DNA of 64,000 nt from Verrucomicrobiales bacterium (GCA_028293125.1 JAQGPJ010000030.1:44080-108079), one strand, 5' to 3'; counted from the stretch's first letter, positions 1 to 9,297 are shown. A program made the numbers and translations. Notes: generated from the letters alone by a model not told the origin.

Positions 1-1
1 T

Positions 2-52
2 GGCCGCCACCCTGCTGCCGCTGCTGCCGCCGTCCCCGGTTTGACCGGCTGA
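2..52 (+). CDS. Possible C-terminal tail of a protein cut by the left edge
   Basis: One forward frame entering from the left edge encodes an alanine-rich tail and stops with TGA at 50-52, facing the minus-strand helicase gene. It could be the end of a convergent gene whose body lies outside the window. Only 16 codons are visible, so no function can be assigned and chance openness cannot be excluded. Confidence 0.2.
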   Translation, partial: GRHPAAAAAAVPGLTG

Positions 53-77
53 AGCGGGACGGAAGAATTCTGGAATC

Positions 78-2075
78 CTAACCCCCCAGCATCTGGCGCA
101 TGGCGCTGAAGCGGGATTTGGCCTCGTCCAGGGAAACGGGACGGTTTCTGATTTCATTCCAGGAGCTGCGCTGCACGCACTGCGGATCCAGCTCGCGGAG
201 GAAGCTGCTGCCTTGGGACGGCAGCCGGTCGCCCCACTTCGTCCGGGCGGCGCACCAAGTCAGGGTCAGCCGTTCCCGGGCGCGGGTGATGCCCACGTAA
301 AGCAGGCGCCGCTCCTCCGGCAGGGTGCCTTCCTCGATGCTGCGCTTGTGCGGTAGGATCCCCTCCTCCAAGCCGGGCAGATACACGTGCGGAAACTCCA
401 GTCCCTTTGAGGCGTGGAGCGTGATGAGGGTCACGCCCTGCTGCTTCTCCAGCTCGTCCTTTCCGCTGTCGCGTTCGTCGTCCAGACAGACGGTGCCGAG
501 AAAATCAATCAGTTCCGTCTCATCCCGCACCGGGCGCAGGCGGATGCTTTCCAGCAGTTCGCGCACGCCGTTGTCGCGCTTCATGGCCTCCTCCTCATCC
601 TTGCAGGCGCGGCGCAGCCACGGCAGGTATTCGATGCTCTCCAGCATGGCCATGGCCATCTCCGACATCGTGGGATATTCGCCGGCCATGGCATCCTGCC
701 ATTTGGCGACAAAGGCGGTGAACTCCTGCACCGCGCCCGCTCCCCGCTTGGAGAGCGTGGCTTGGAAGTCCTCGCTGGCAAGGCTTTTAAAAACGCTCTC
801 CTTCCGCTCCTGGCTCATCAGGGTGGCCTGCTCCACGATGGTGTCGCTGAGGCCCCGCGGCGGGGTGTTCACGATCCGCAGCAGATTGATGTCGTCGTCC
901 GGATTCACCAGCACCGCCAGATAGGCCAGCACATCCTTCACCTCCCGCCGGTCGAAGAAGCTGCGTCCCCCTATGATGCGGTAGGGGATTTTGTTCTTCC
1001 GCATGCCCTCCTCGAAGACCCGCGTCTGGGAATTGGTGCGGAACAGAATTGCGAAGTCATCGTGCTTCAGGTTCTCCCGCTCCTTGGTGACCATCAGATC
1101 CTCCACCACAAAATCCGCCTCCTCCTGCTCGCCCGGCATCGAGATCAGCCGGACCAATTCAGTGCTTTTTTTTCCGCTCCACAGTCGTTTTTCCCGCCGG
1201 TCGCGGTTGTTGCGGATCAGGCCGTTGGCGGTGTTGAGGATCACGTCCGTGGAGCGGTAGTTCTCCTCCAGCTTGATGACGGCCGGATCGGGGAAGAAGC
1301 GCTCGAACTGGAGAATGTTGGCGATTTCCGCCCCGCGCCAGCCATAGATGGACTGATCGTCGTCGCCGACCACGCAGATATTCCGGTGCGGCCCCACAAG
1401 GTGCCGGATGAGGTCCATCTGCAGCTTGTTGGTGTCCTGGAACTCGTCCACCATCACATACTCAAAACGGTCCTGCCAGGCCTGTCGCACCTCCGGGAAC
1501 TCCTTGAGCAGGCGCTCCGCGAGGATCAGCAGGTCATCAAAATCGACCGCGTTCAGCATCTTCAGCTGGTGCAGGTATTCCCGCATCACCACATTCACCA
1601 GCGCGTCCTCCTCGGGGGCGGCGGAGACCCCTTTGTTACGCTGCCGGCTGATCAGGGAGATGGCCAGATCCGGATCCAGCTTCTCACCCTTGCCCGCCTT
1701 TTTGACAATGATGCGGCGGACCAGGCCCAGCTGCTCGCTGCCGGTGTAGATGGCGAAGGTTTTCTTGTAGCCCAGGCGTTCGATGTCCCGCCGGAGAATC
1801 CGCACACAGAGACTGTGGAACGTGGAGATGGTGAGTTTTTTGATGGTCCCCTTGGGCGTCATCTGCTCCACGCGCTCCGCCATTTCCCTCGACGCCTTGT
1901 TGGTGAAGGTCACCGCCAGGATCTGCTCCGGACGCACGCCCTTGGTCAGCAGGTGGCAGATGCGGGTGGTGATCACGCGTGTTTTCCCCGTGCCGGCACC
2001 GGCAAGGATCAGCACCGGTCCACGGATGGTTTCGACAGCGAGTCGTTGGGCGGAATTCAGGTCCGAAAGGCGCAC
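78..2075 (-). CDS. Rep/PcrA-type superfamily 1A ATP-dependent DNA helicase
   Basis: This 665-residue protein matches the Rep/PcrA/UvrD family of 3'-to-5' DNA helicases that act in replication restart and repair. Visible motifs in order are the Walker A AGAGTGKT near residue 25, VTFTNKAS (motif Ia), VDEFQDTN (Walker B/motif II), GDDDQSIYGWRGA (motif III), NYRST (motif IV), TLHASKGLEF (motif V) and LYVGITRARE (motif VI). The N-terminus resembles E. coli Rep (MRLNPGQ...) and the length is close to Rep (about 670 residues), shorter than UvrD. The start is a GTG; no upstream ATG in frame looks better. It is the last minus-strand gene before the left edge. Helicase identity is secure; choosing between rep, pcrA and uvrD is not. 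Confidence 0.95.
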   Translation of the reverse strand: MRLSDLNSAQRLAVETIRGPVLILAGAGTGKTRVITTRICHLLTKGVRPEQILAVTFTNKASREMAERVEQMTPKGTIKKLTISTFHSLCVRILRRDIERLGYKKTFAIYTGSEQLGLVRRIIVKKAGKGEKLDPDLAISLISRQRNKGVSAAPEEDALVNVVMREYLHQLKMLNAVDFDDLLILAERLLKEFPEVRQAWQDRFEYVMVDEFQDTNKLQMDLIRHLVGPHRNICVVGDDDQSIYGWRGAEIANILQFERFFPDPAVIKLEENYRSTDVILNTANGLIRNNRDRREKRLWSGKKSTELVRLISMPGEQEEADFVVEDLMVTKERENLKHDDFAILFRTNSQTRVFEEGMRKNKIPYRIIGGRSFFDRREVKDVLAYLAVLVNPDDDINLLRIVNTPPRGLSDTIVEQATLMSQERKESVFKSLASEDFQATLSKRGAGAVQEFTAFVAKWQDAMAGEYPTMSEMAMAMLESIEYLPWLRRACKDEEEAMKRDNGVRELLESIRLRPVRDETELIDFLGTVCLDDERDSGKDELEKQQGVTLITLHASKGLEFPHVYLPGLEEGILPHKRSIEEGTLPEERRLLYVGITRARERLTLTWCAARTKWGDRLPSQGSSFLRELDPQCVQRSSWNEIRNRPVSLDEAKSRFSAMRQMLGG

Positions 2076-2258
2076 GGCGGGATCAGATTAAAGGGGAGGA
2101 AAAACGAAATTTGGAGGGCCGCCAACCTGCCCCGCCAGCCCGTTCCGTCAAACGGGCGCGCAGGGAGGATGCCACCCGCTCCGGTTTTCGGCTGTTGGCC
2201 TGTGCCGCAGGTTTGGCTCTATCCTCCGTCCTCCGCGCGGGAGGGGGCGGGTCGCCTG

Positions 2259-3401
2259 TCAGCCTTGGGCGAGAGCGTTGGACTGGCGGATGAAGTCCTC
2301 GCTGGTCCAGTCGCGGTCCGAGGCGACCACCGCCGGTGCCGCGCCGGCCGCGGGGCTGGCTTTTGCTGGAGCGGCTTTTCGGGCGGCCTGGCGCTGCACG
2401 AGGCCGGCGTGGGTGTCGAAGTAGTCCAGACTGCGGCCCTTGAAGTCGGCGGGGCTTTCAAAACCGTGCCGCTCCATGAAGGCCAGCAGCCCGTCGCATA
2501 GGGATTTGACATGGCCGTAGCCGAATTTCATGACGCCCGTGCAGACCTGCACGGTGTCGGCTCCGAGCAGGATATACTGGGCGGCATCGTGGCCATCCTC
2601 CACCCCGCCGATACCTGAAAGACTGCGTCCGGGATATTCCGTGCGGATCATCTGCGCCAGCTCCATGACCATGCGCAGGGCGATAGGCTTGATGGCCCGG
2701 GAGGAATAACCCCCTGGCGTGCTGTAGCCCTCGACGGTGGGCTCGGGCCGCAGAGTTTCGAGATTGACCCCCATGACGCAGCGGAGGGTGTTGATGGCGC
2801 TGATGCCTTGACAGCCGGCTTTGAGGGACGCGCGGGCGGGTTCCTCGATGTGGGTGATGTTGGGCGTCATCTTGGCCCAGACCGGTTTTTTGGCGGCGTC
2901 CATGACCCAGCCGCAGACCTCCTCCAGCAGCTCCGGGTCCTGCCCCATGGCGGAGCCCATACGGCGTTCCGGCAAGCCGTGGGGACAGGAGAAATTCAGT
3001 TCAAAACCATCGACGCCAGCGTCCTGGCAGCGCTCCACGATCTCCACCCAGGCGTCCCGCGAATACTCCTCCATGATGGAGGCGATGAGACAGCCGTCCG
3101 GGTAGGCGTCCTTGCAGCGCTTGAACTCATCCAGCCAGGTGGAGAAGGGCCGGTCGCTGATGAGCTCGATGTTCTCCCAGCCGATCACCTCCTTCCCGTC
3201 GGCGGAGTGCAGCTTGGCGTAGCGCGGGGTCACATTGACCACCTTGGAGGCGTCCAGGCTCACAGTTTTGGCGATGACCGCGCCCCAGCCTTCGCGGAAG
3301 GCGCGCGTGATGACGTTCAGATTGGTGCCGGGAGGACCGGAGGCGATCACAAACGGATTCGGCAGCGTGAGGCCGTCAACATGGGTGGTGAGGGAGGGCA
3401 T
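2259..3401 (-). CDS. Dihydroorotate dehydrogenase-like protein, PreA (dihydropyrimidine dehydrogenase subunit) type
   Basis: The product is an FMN-dependent TIM-barrel oxidoreductase of the DHOD/PreA family. It has the opening LTLPNPFVIASGPPGTN, the catalytic-loop cysteine in NFSCPHG, KMTPNITHI, and the FMN-phosphate region SGIGGVEDG/ILLGADTVQVCTG. PreA normally pairs with PreT to reduce uracil and thymine, and bacterial PreA often ends in a ferredoxin domain with two 4Fe-4S clusters. Here there is no CxxCxxC motif; the C-terminus is an Ala/Pro-rich linker ending in a short charged tail. No PreT is nearby. The ATG at 3401 (MPSLTTHVDG) fits family N-termini; in-frame starts at 3434 and 3443 would add 11-14 residues. 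It may be a PreA with an external electron donor or another DHOD-like enzyme. Confidence 0.88.
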   Translation of the reverse strand: MPSLTTHVDGLTLPNPFVIASGPPGTNLNVITRAFREGWGAVIAKTVSLDASKVVNVTPRYAKLHSADGKEVIGWENIELISDRPFSTWLDEFKRCKDAYPDGCLIASIMEEYSRDAWVEIVERCQDAGVDGFELNFSCPHGLPERRMGSAMGQDPELLEEVCGWVMDAAKKPVWAKMTPNITHIEEPARASLKAGCQGISAINTLRCVMGVNLETLRPEPTVEGYSTPGGYSSRAIKPIALRMVMELAQMIRTEYPGRSLSGIGGVEDGHDAAQYILLGADTVQVCTGVMKFGYGHVKSLCDGLLAFMERHGFESPADFKGRSLDYFDTHAGLVQRQAARKAAPAKASPAAGAAPAVVASDRDWTSEDFIRQSNALAQG

Positions 3402-3515
3402 GGTTTGAAGGGCGGATTCTATAGCCTCCGCCATCCTTCCCACAAGCGGGCAGGGCGGCGGCCGTCGGCCGTTCCGGATGTCGCGTTGATTTCCGAACGG
3501 CGAACACGGTCTGTT

Positions 3516-5285
3516 TCAGGTCGGCCCGCTGACTCCGGCGGCGGCGCGTTTGGCTTGGAGGGCGGACCACACCTTGTCCAGCGGCAGGGTGTTCAGGACA
3601 TCGGCGCGGGTGAGCCATCCTTTGCGGGCCGCGCGGATGCCGTGCCACAGATCCTGAAGCCCGTCGGTGCTGTGGGCGTCGGGATTGATGGAGCATTTCA
3701 CGCCTTTGGCGGAGGCCATGCGCCACCAGCGCCAGTCGAGATCCAGCCGCCACGGGCTGGCGTTGAGTTCAATGATGGTGCCATTGGCGGCGCAGGCTTC
3801 AATGATGGCGGGGATGTTCACTGCATAACTTTCACGCTTCAGCAGCAGCCGGCCCGTGGGATGCCCCAGCATGGTGATGTGGGGATTGGCGACGGCGCGG
3901 AGGATGCGCTCCGTCATTTCCGCCTCCGGAAGATTGAAGACGCTATGCACGCTGGCGACGGCATAGTCGAGCTCCGCCAGCAGATCATCTGGGAAATCGA
4001 GCGAGCCATCCTTCAGGATATCCACCTCCGAGCCGGCGAAGAGCCGGAAATCGGGCGCGAACTCCCGGTTCAGCTCCCGGATCTCCTCCAGCTGCGCCCG
4101 GAGCCGGGCCTCGTCGAGACCATTGGCTTGGAACGAGGCCTTGCTGTGGTCGGCGATGCCCAGGTATTCCAGTCCCAGCTCCATGGCCGCCTCCGCCATC
4201 TGGCGCAGAGTGGCATGACCGTCGCTGGCGGTGGTGTGGTTGTGGAAAGTGCCGCGCAGGTTGCCGGTCTCAATCAGTTTGGGCAGGGTGCCGGCTTCGG
4301 CGGCCTCGATTTCTCCCGAACCCTCGCGGAGTTCTGGTTCGATGAATTCCAGCCCCAAGGCGCGGTGGAGCTGCGATTCGTCGTAAATATCGTCGGGGGG
4401 CTCCGGGGAATCCGCTCCGGTGGGCGCGAAGCGGTATTCGTTCAAGGTCCAGCCGTGCTTCAGAGCGCGGCTGCGCATCTGGATATTGTGCTCCTTGCTG
4501 CCTGTGAAATAAGCCAGAGCAAAGGGGAATTCGGCATTCGATACCGCGCGCAGGTCGCACTGCACGCCATTCTGCAGGCGCACGGAAGTCTTGGTGGGAC
4601 CGGAGGCAATGACGCTCTGCACCCAGGGCGGTTTCACAAACGCCTCCATAAGCGCCTCCGGCTTTTTGGTGGCCACCAGAAAGTCCAGATCATGCACCGT
4701 CTCCTTCCCGCGCCGGAAGCTGCCGGCGACCTCCGCCCGCGAGGTGTCTGGGTGGCCCCGCAGGTATTCCAGAATATCCTCAACCGCCGGAGCCGCCTGG
4801 TCCGCGCGGAAGCTCTCCGCGTACTGAGCGCGGGACTGGATGGCCTCCAGCAGGTTGGCCACGGTTTTCTCACCGAAGCCCGCCAGCTTCGATGCCTCGC
4901 CGGATTCGCAGGCGCGCTGAAGGTCGGAGATGGAGTTGACTCCCAGCTCGCTGTGCAGCGCGGCGATCTTTTTGGCCCCCAGACCCTGAAGGTCGAACAG
5001 CTCGAAAATGGTCTCGGGAAACTCCGCCCGCAGCTTTTCAAAAAAGCCCAGCTTCCCGGTGCAGGCCAGTTCATGAAGCTTCGAGCGCAGCGCCTCGCCG
5101 ATGCCCTTGATGCCTGCCAAGGCGTTGTCCGCCGCCAGCTGCACAATATCGCCGGGATAGGTGCGCACCGTGTCCGCCCCGGTCCGGTAGGCGCGGATTT
5201 TGAAAGGATTCTCGCCTTTCAGCTCCAGCAGCAGGGCAATCTGCTCCAGAGTCTCGATCAGTTGCTCGCGGGTGGCTTCAGGCAT
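3516..5285 (-). CDS. polX: Family X DNA polymerase with C-terminal PHP domain (PolX)
   Basis: This 589-residue protein has the bacterial PolX architecture used in base-excision and gap repair. The N-terminal helix-hairpin-helix/8-kDa region spans about residues 1-160. The polymerase palm has GSFRR at 188-192 and the catalytic aspartates D199, D201 and D244 (QCDLRAV). A PHP phosphoesterase domain begins with HNH at 348-350 and continues with GIADHS, GSEVDIL, ASVHS, HPTGR and NPDAHS, which supply the metal ligands typical of 3'-5' exonuclease activity. The ATG at 5285 (MPEATREQ) was chosen because the family begins there; the frame stays open further upstream but encodes low-complexity sequence. 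The leader is pyrimidine-rich with no evident Shine-Dalgarno. All metal-binding motifs look intact, so both activities are expected. Confidence 0.95.
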   Translation of the reverse strand: MPEATREQLIETLEQIALLLELKGENPFKIRAYRTGADTVRTYPGDIVQLAADNALAGIKGIGEALRSKLHELACTGKLGFFEKLRAEFPETIFELFDLQGLGAKKIAALHSELGVNSISDLQRACESGEASKLAGFGEKTVANLLEAIQSRAQYAESFRADQAAPAVEDILEYLRGHPDTSRAEVAGSFRRGKETVHDLDFLVATKKPEALMEAFVKPPWVQSVIASGPTKTSVRLQNGVQCDLRAVSNAEFPFALAYFTGSKEHNIQMRSRALKHGWTLNEYRFAPTGADSPEPPDDIYDESQLHRALGLEFIEPELREGSGEIEAAEAGTLPKLIETGNLRGTFHNHTTASDGHATLRQMAEAAMELGLEYLGIADHSKASFQANGLDEARLRAQLEEIRELNREFAPDFRLFAGSEVDILKDGSLDFPDDLLAELDYAVASVHSVFNLPEAEMTERILRAVANPHITMLGHPTGRLLLKRESYAVNIPAIIEACAANGTIIELNASPWRLDLDWRWWRMASAKGVKCSINPDAHSTDGLQDLWHGIRAARKGWLTRADVLNTLPLDKVWSALQAKRAAAGVSGPT

Positions 5286-5385
5286 GGCTGGGGGGGCTTG
5301 TAAAAAGGAAATGAAGCTTGGGAAGGGAAAGGGGACACAGCCGGCAGCCGTCCGCAAGGCGTCTGAGGGGTCAGGTGCCGGCGTG

Positions 5386-5429
5386 AAAATAAAAAGCGGA
5401 GCCTGCCTCCCATTGGAAGCGGGCTCCGC
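5386..5429 (-). terminator. Intrinsic terminator after the EF-G-like gene
   Basis: Read on the minus strand, an 8-bp stem (GCGGAGCC with GGCTCCGC, arms at 5396-5403 and 5422-5429) is followed by TTTTTATTTT. It lies 22 bases beyond the stop of the EF-G-like gene and before the PolX gene, so it should separate the two transcripts. Confidence 0.85.
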
Positions 5430-5450
5430 GGGCACTGCTGCCCATTTCAG

Positions 5451-7532
5451 TCATGCCGGCACCTTCAGCAGGCGCGGCCGGATGGCGTCGGGAACGATCT
5501 CATAGGCTGCGGGAGTCATGGACCAGGTGGCGTGGCCCCGGGACAGGCTGCGCACGGCCCCGGAATAACCAAAGAGCTCCGACAGCGGAACCTCCGCGAG
5601 GATGCCCGCCTCCGTGCCCCGGTGCTCGATACCCGTGATGCGGGCGCGGCGGCGGTTCAGATCCCCGAGGATATCCCCCTGATGCTCCTCCGCGACGGCG
5701 CAGTCCACCCGCATGACCGGCTCCAGCAGCACGGGAGCGGCGGCCTGCACCGCCTCCCGCAGGGCGGCGGCTGCCGCCAGGCGGAAAGCCTGATCGCTGC
5801 TGTCCTTCACATGGCTGTCCCCGTCGAGGATGCGCACGCGCACATCCACGACCGGACTGCCCGCCAGCGGACCGCAGCCCATGGCCTCCTCAATGCCCCG
5901 GCGCACCGCGCCCAGAAACTGGGAGGGAATGGCGCCGCCGGTCACCGCGTCCTCGATCACCAGACCGTGTCCGCGCTCCATGGGCTGCACGGCGAGCCTC
6001 ACCCGCGCATACATGCCGGAGCCGCCATTCTGCTTTTTGAGCACATGGTCGGCCTCGGCGAAGCCGGTGACGGTTTCACGCCAAGCGATTTCCGGAGCGC
6101 CGGTGAGGGTCTCCAGACCGTGGTCACGATGGAGCTTCTCGCGGATCACCTCCAGATGCAGCTCGCCCATGCCGGCGATGAGGCACTGGCCGGTCTCCGG
6201 GTGCGTGCGCACATGGAAGGTCGGGTCCTCATCACTCAGCACTGCCAGCGCGGCGGTGAGACGGCTTTGGTCCGCGGACTTCACGGGCTCGATGGCCATG
6301 CTGACCACCGGCTCCGGGAAAACCGGGGGCTCCAGATGGATCACATGGTTCTCAAGGCACAGGGTGTCCCCGGTGCGCACCTCCGCCAGGCCGGTGAGGG
6401 CGCAGATGCCGCCGGCGGGCACGGTCTCCAGCTCATCGCGGCGGTCCGCGAAAACACGGAGCAGCCTGCCACAGCGCGCGGCTTTGCCGGTGCGCGGGTT
6501 GTGCAGGCGCATGCCCTTCTCCAGCGTGCCGGTGTAAACGCGCACATAGACCAGACGGCCCGCCTGCGGATGCCGCACCACCTTGAAGGCCAGCGCGGCC
6601 AGGGGAGCCTCAATGACACGCGCGTTCCGGCCCTCGCCGGGCGAGGGGAGGAAATCCACCACCGCATCCACCAGGGTGCCGACGCCGATGTGCCGGTGGG
6701 CGCTGCCGCCCAGCACGGGCACGAACCGGCCCGCCAAAGTCTGGCGGCGGATGGCGGCGCGGAGGGTTTCCGCGTCCACCCGCTGGTTGTCCAGCCAGAG
6801 CACGGCCACTTCATCATCAAGCTCCGCGATGGCCTGCACCAGCCGGTCACGCGCCGGGGTGGCGGTGCCGCGCCATTCGTCCGGAATGGGCATGGCGGTG
6901 AATCCGCCAGGGGCGGCATCCGTGTCAGCACGCAGAGCCACCTCATCAATGAGGTCGATCTGGCCGCACAGTCCGGATTCCGCGCCCCATGGCAGCATCA
7001 CCGGCCAGGCGCAGGCGCCCAGCTTCGTCCGGATCTGCTCCGCCACTCCGGCGAAGTCCGCGCCGGAGCGGTCCATCTTGTTGATGAACACCATGCGGGG
7101 GATTTCGTAGCGGTCGGCCTGGCGCCAGACGGTTTCGCTCTGGGGCTGTACGCCGCCCACGCCGCAGAAAACCACCACCGCGCCGTCCAGCACCCGCAGG
7201 GAGCGCTCGACCTCGGCGGTGAAGTCCACATGGCCGGGAGTGTCGATGAGGTTCAGCCGGTATGGCTGCCCCGCAAAGAGTCGCGACAGCCCCGCATGCG
7301 GGGACTGTGTCCATTCGCACGGAGCCGCGGCCGAGGAGATGGTGATGCCCTTCTCCCGCTCGATGGCGGAGAAATCCGTAGTGGTGTTGCCATGGTGGAC
7401 ATCACCGCAGGAATGGATGGCGCCCGCATGATAGAGAACGCGTTCGGTGAGTGTGGTTTTGCCCGCGTCGATATGCGCGGCAATTCCAATATTACGGATG
7501 CGGGCATGAGGGGTCGGTGTATGAAGTTTCAT
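5451..7532 (-). CDS. Elongation factor G-like translational GTPase (EF-G2 type)
   Basis: A 693-residue translation factor of the EF-G family. The GTPase motifs are G1 AHIDAGKTT (residues 19-27), G2/switch I with EREKGITIS (58-66), G3 DTPGH (97-101) and G4 NKMD (151-154), followed by EF-G domains II to V; the C-terminal half includes GMGELHLEV. The sequence differs from canonical EF-G at many otherwise conserved places (TTDFSAIEREKG in switch I rather than the usual TMDWMEQEQERG type), so it is most likely a second, specialised EF-G and not the main translocase. The start at 7532 gives the normal EF-G N-terminus; upstream codons cover a terminator hairpin and are not coding. No ribosomal protein genes or tufA neighbour it, also unlike canonical fusA. 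Ribosomal-protection or recycling roles are possible but cannot be read from sequence. Confidence 0.92.
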   Translation of the reverse strand: MKLHTPTPHARIRNIGIAAHIDAGKTTLTERVLYHAGAIHSCGDVHHGNTTTDFSAIEREKGITISSAAAPCEWTQSPHAGLSRLFAGQPYRLNLIDTPGHVDFTAEVERSLRVLDGAVVVFCGVGGVQPQSETVWRQADRYEIPRMVFINKMDRSGADFAGVAEQIRTKLGACAWPVMLPWGAESGLCGQIDLIDEVALRADTDAAPGGFTAMPIPDEWRGTATPARDRLVQAIAELDDEVAVLWLDNQRVDAETLRAAIRRQTLAGRFVPVLGGSAHRHIGVGTLVDAVVDFLPSPGEGRNARVIEAPLAALAFKVVRHPQAGRLVYVRVYTGTLEKGMRLHNPRTGKAARCGRLLRVFADRRDELETVPAGGICALTGLAEVRTGDTLCLENHVIHLEPPVFPEPVVSMAIEPVKSADQSRLTAALAVLSDEDPTFHVRTHPETGQCLIAGMGELHLEVIREKLHRDHGLETLTGAPEIAWRETVTGFAEADHVLKKQNGGSGMYARVRLAVQPMERGHGLVIEDAVTGGAIPSQFLGAVRRGIEEAMGCGPLAGSPVVDVRVRILDGDSHVKDSSDQAFRLAAAAALREAVQAAAPVLLEPVMRVDCAVAEEHQGDILGDLNRRRARITGIEHRGTEAGILAEVPLSELFGYSGAVRSLSRGHATWSMTPAAYEIVPDAIRPRLLKVPA

Positions 7533-7577
7533 ACCAATGAAGTCTGATTTGCTGGTTGGAAAAGCCGCTTCCCGGTG

Positions 7578-7616
7578 AAAATAAAAAGGCCCTGACGCGT
7601 CTTTCGGCATCAAGGC
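7578..7616 (-). terminator. Intrinsic terminator or attenuator just upstream of the EF-G-like gene
   Basis: On the minus strand a 10-bp stem (GCCTTGATGC with GCGTCAGGGC, including G-U pairs; arms 7607-7616 and 7589-7598) is followed by TTTTTATTTT. It sits 46 bases before the EF-G-like start codon and about 160 bases after the nnrD stop. It could end the nnrD transcript late or act as a leader attenuator. Its T-tract context (GTGAAAATAAAAA on the plus strand) is identical to that of the terminator at 5386-5429. Confidence 0.7.
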
Positions 7617-7776
7617 ACCCGGGAATGGCGGCAAATCTGACTTCTGTCCTCAGGACAATGTCATCCCGTGCCTCTGCCGAAGCAGGGCTGAGTGAATTGT
7701 CTTGATGACGCGGTATTGCATAATAATGGTTCCAGTTTCACTCTATGGTGACTTTTGTCAAGGCCGGCATCTGATA

Positions 7777-9297
7777 TTATAAACGCAGTTCCGCCATGGC
7801 GTGGCCGGCGGCGAAGGCCATGACCTCGGAGGCGGTGCCGGGCTCGGTGAATCCGGTGGCGCGATGATAAAGCTCCGCACCGCGTCCCAGCACCCAGGAG
7901 CCAAGGGCGGCGGCCTGATGGAGCGGCATTCCCTGGGCGGCGAAGGTGGTGAGGAATCCTGTCAGGACATCCCCCATGCCGCCCCGTGCCATGAGGGGAT
8001 GGCCGGTGCTGTTCCAAGCGGCGGGGAGGCCTTTTTCGACCACCAGGGAGCGCGCGCTTTTGGCCAGCAGGGTGACGGGGAAGGCATCGGTGAACGCCTT
8101 GGCCTGTTCACGCCGGGGGGCTGTGCCCCAATCCGGTTTCCAAGCCTTGATCAGCCGGGCCAGCTCGCCGGGATGCGGGGTGAGCAGCCGGGGACCGGCA
8201 AAGGCGGCGGTGCCGTTGGCCAGCCATGGGCCGGACGCGAGGGCGTTGAGGGCATCGGCGTCAATAATGACCGGTCGCGGGTCATGGAACAGAAGCTCCG
8301 TCAAGTAAGGCAAAGGAGCGCTGCCCATGCCGGGGCCGATGCCGATGGCGTCGAGTTGGAAATCACGGACCTCCAGACAGGAGGAGACGGGGCGCACCAT
8401 GACCTCCGGGGGACAGGCGGCGGCGAGGATGGGATAGATGGAGTGAGGACAAAACAGCGTGACCAGCCCCCCGCCCATGAGCGAGGCGGCGGTGGAGGTC
8501 AGCCGCGCGGCTCCCGTCAGCCCCAAAGAGCCGGCGACGATGCCCACACGCCCGCTTTCGCCTTTGTGTTTGGAGAACAGCGGACGCTCCGGCAGCGCGG
8601 TGCGCAGGGACGGCGCGGTCACCAGCCGGTCACGATCGGCCGTGTCGCCGGGAGCGGAAAGTTTTGCCAGGGGCACATGGATCAGCCGCCCGGTGCAGGC
8701 GGCGGCCTCATCCGCGAAAAGCTCCTCCTTGGGCCAGCCCAGGGTCATGGTGACATCCGCCAGAACCGGGGTGGAGGAGCCGAGGCCGCTGGGCAGATCG
8801 ATAGCCAAGGTGTGGGCGCCGCTTTTGGCGCGCAGGGCATTGACCGCCCGCACGGCATCGGCGGCGGGACCGCGCAGCTCTCCCCCGGCACCGATGCCCA
8901 GGATGCCGTCCAAAAGCAGCAGCCGGCCTGAAGGGATGTCACTGGAATCCAGCGGCTGGAATTTCACGCGGGACTGGATGGCCTCCAGCTTGGCCGCGGC
9001 CAGAGGACGCAGCTCCTCCCTGGGCCAGGCCAGACGGACGTTCACTCTCCAGCCGGCGTCCAGCAGATGCCCGGCCAGCACAAAGGCGTCGCCTGCGTTG
9101 TGGCCTTTGCCGGCGAAAACGACAGCGGTGGCCAGCTTGGGGAAAATACGCCGCACGAACCGCGCCATCCCGGCTCCGGCGTCATCCATCAGCGACTCCT
9201 CGGATATGCCGGCGGCGATGGCCTCCTCCTCCAGACCGCGCATTTCGGCGGCGGTCACGATGGAGGGAAAATCGGGGATGGAGGGCTGGCCGGGCAT
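7777..9297 (-). CDS. nnrD: Bifunctional NAD(P)H-hydrate epimerase / ADP-dependent dehydratase
   Basis: This 506-residue fusion repairs hydrated NAD(P)H. The N-terminal YjeF_N epimerase domain (about 1-220) has VVFAGKGHNAGDAFV, a variant of the usual GNGNNGGDG loop, and AIDLPSGL in place of the DxPSG motif. The C-terminal YjeF_C ribokinase-like dehydratase (about 235-506) has KHKGESGRVGIVAGS, DADALNAL, LTPHPGELARL and the nucleotide-binding ARGGMGDVLTG. Fusion of both domains is the common bacterial arrangement, so the length is normal. The unusual GHNAGDA loop may alter NADHX binding. Downstream 244 bases hold a TTGACA-like hexamer (7756-7761, minus) without a convincing -10, and the terminator at 7578-7616. 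Confidence 0.94.
   Translation of the reverse strand: MPGQPSIPDFPSIVTAAEMRGLEEEAIAAGISEESLMDDAGAGMARFVRRIFPKLATAVVFAGKGHNAGDAFVLAGHLLDAGWRVNVRLAWPREELRPLAAAKLEAIQSRVKFQPLDSSDIPSGRLLLLDGILGIGAGGELRGPAADAVRAVNALRAKSGAHTLAIDLPSGLGSSTPVLADVTMTLGWPKEELFADEAAACTGRLIHVPLAKLSAPGDTADRDRLVTAPSLRTALPERPLFSKHKGESGRVGIVAGSLGLTGAARLTSTAASLMGGGLVTLFCPHSIYPILAAACPPEVMVRPVSSCLEVRDFQLDAIGIGPGMGSAPLPYLTELLFHDPRPVIIDADALNALASGPWLANGTAAFAGPRLLTPHPGELARLIKAWKPDWGTAPRREQAKAFTDAFPVTLLAKSARSLVVEKGLPAAWNSTGHPLMARGGMGDVLTGFLTTFAAQGMPLHQAAALGSWVLGRGAELYHRATGFTEPGTASEVMAFAAGHAMAELRL

Noticed and set aside
414..2501. Long plus-strand open frame of 695 codons across the helicase gene
   Set aside because: It is the mirror of a well-supported minus-strand helicase, is Arg/His/Gln-rich with no family match, and its openness follows from GC-rich codon use.
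2808..5303. Long plus-strand open frame of 831 codons over PreA-like and PolX genes
   Set aside because: It crosses two real genes on the other strand and shows no domain.
5451..7532. Tetracycline ribosomal-protection protein call for the EF-G-like gene
   Set aside because: The sequence is EF-G-like throughout; nothing distinguishes a Tet(M)-type protein.
5532..7547. Plus-strand open frame of 671 codons across EF-G2
   Set aside because: Antisense shadow of EF-G2; no domain, high His/Arg/Gly.
7756..7761. TTGACA hexamer as a promoter for EF-G2
   Set aside because: No acceptable -10 is at 16-18 bases, and the terminator lies between it and the gene.
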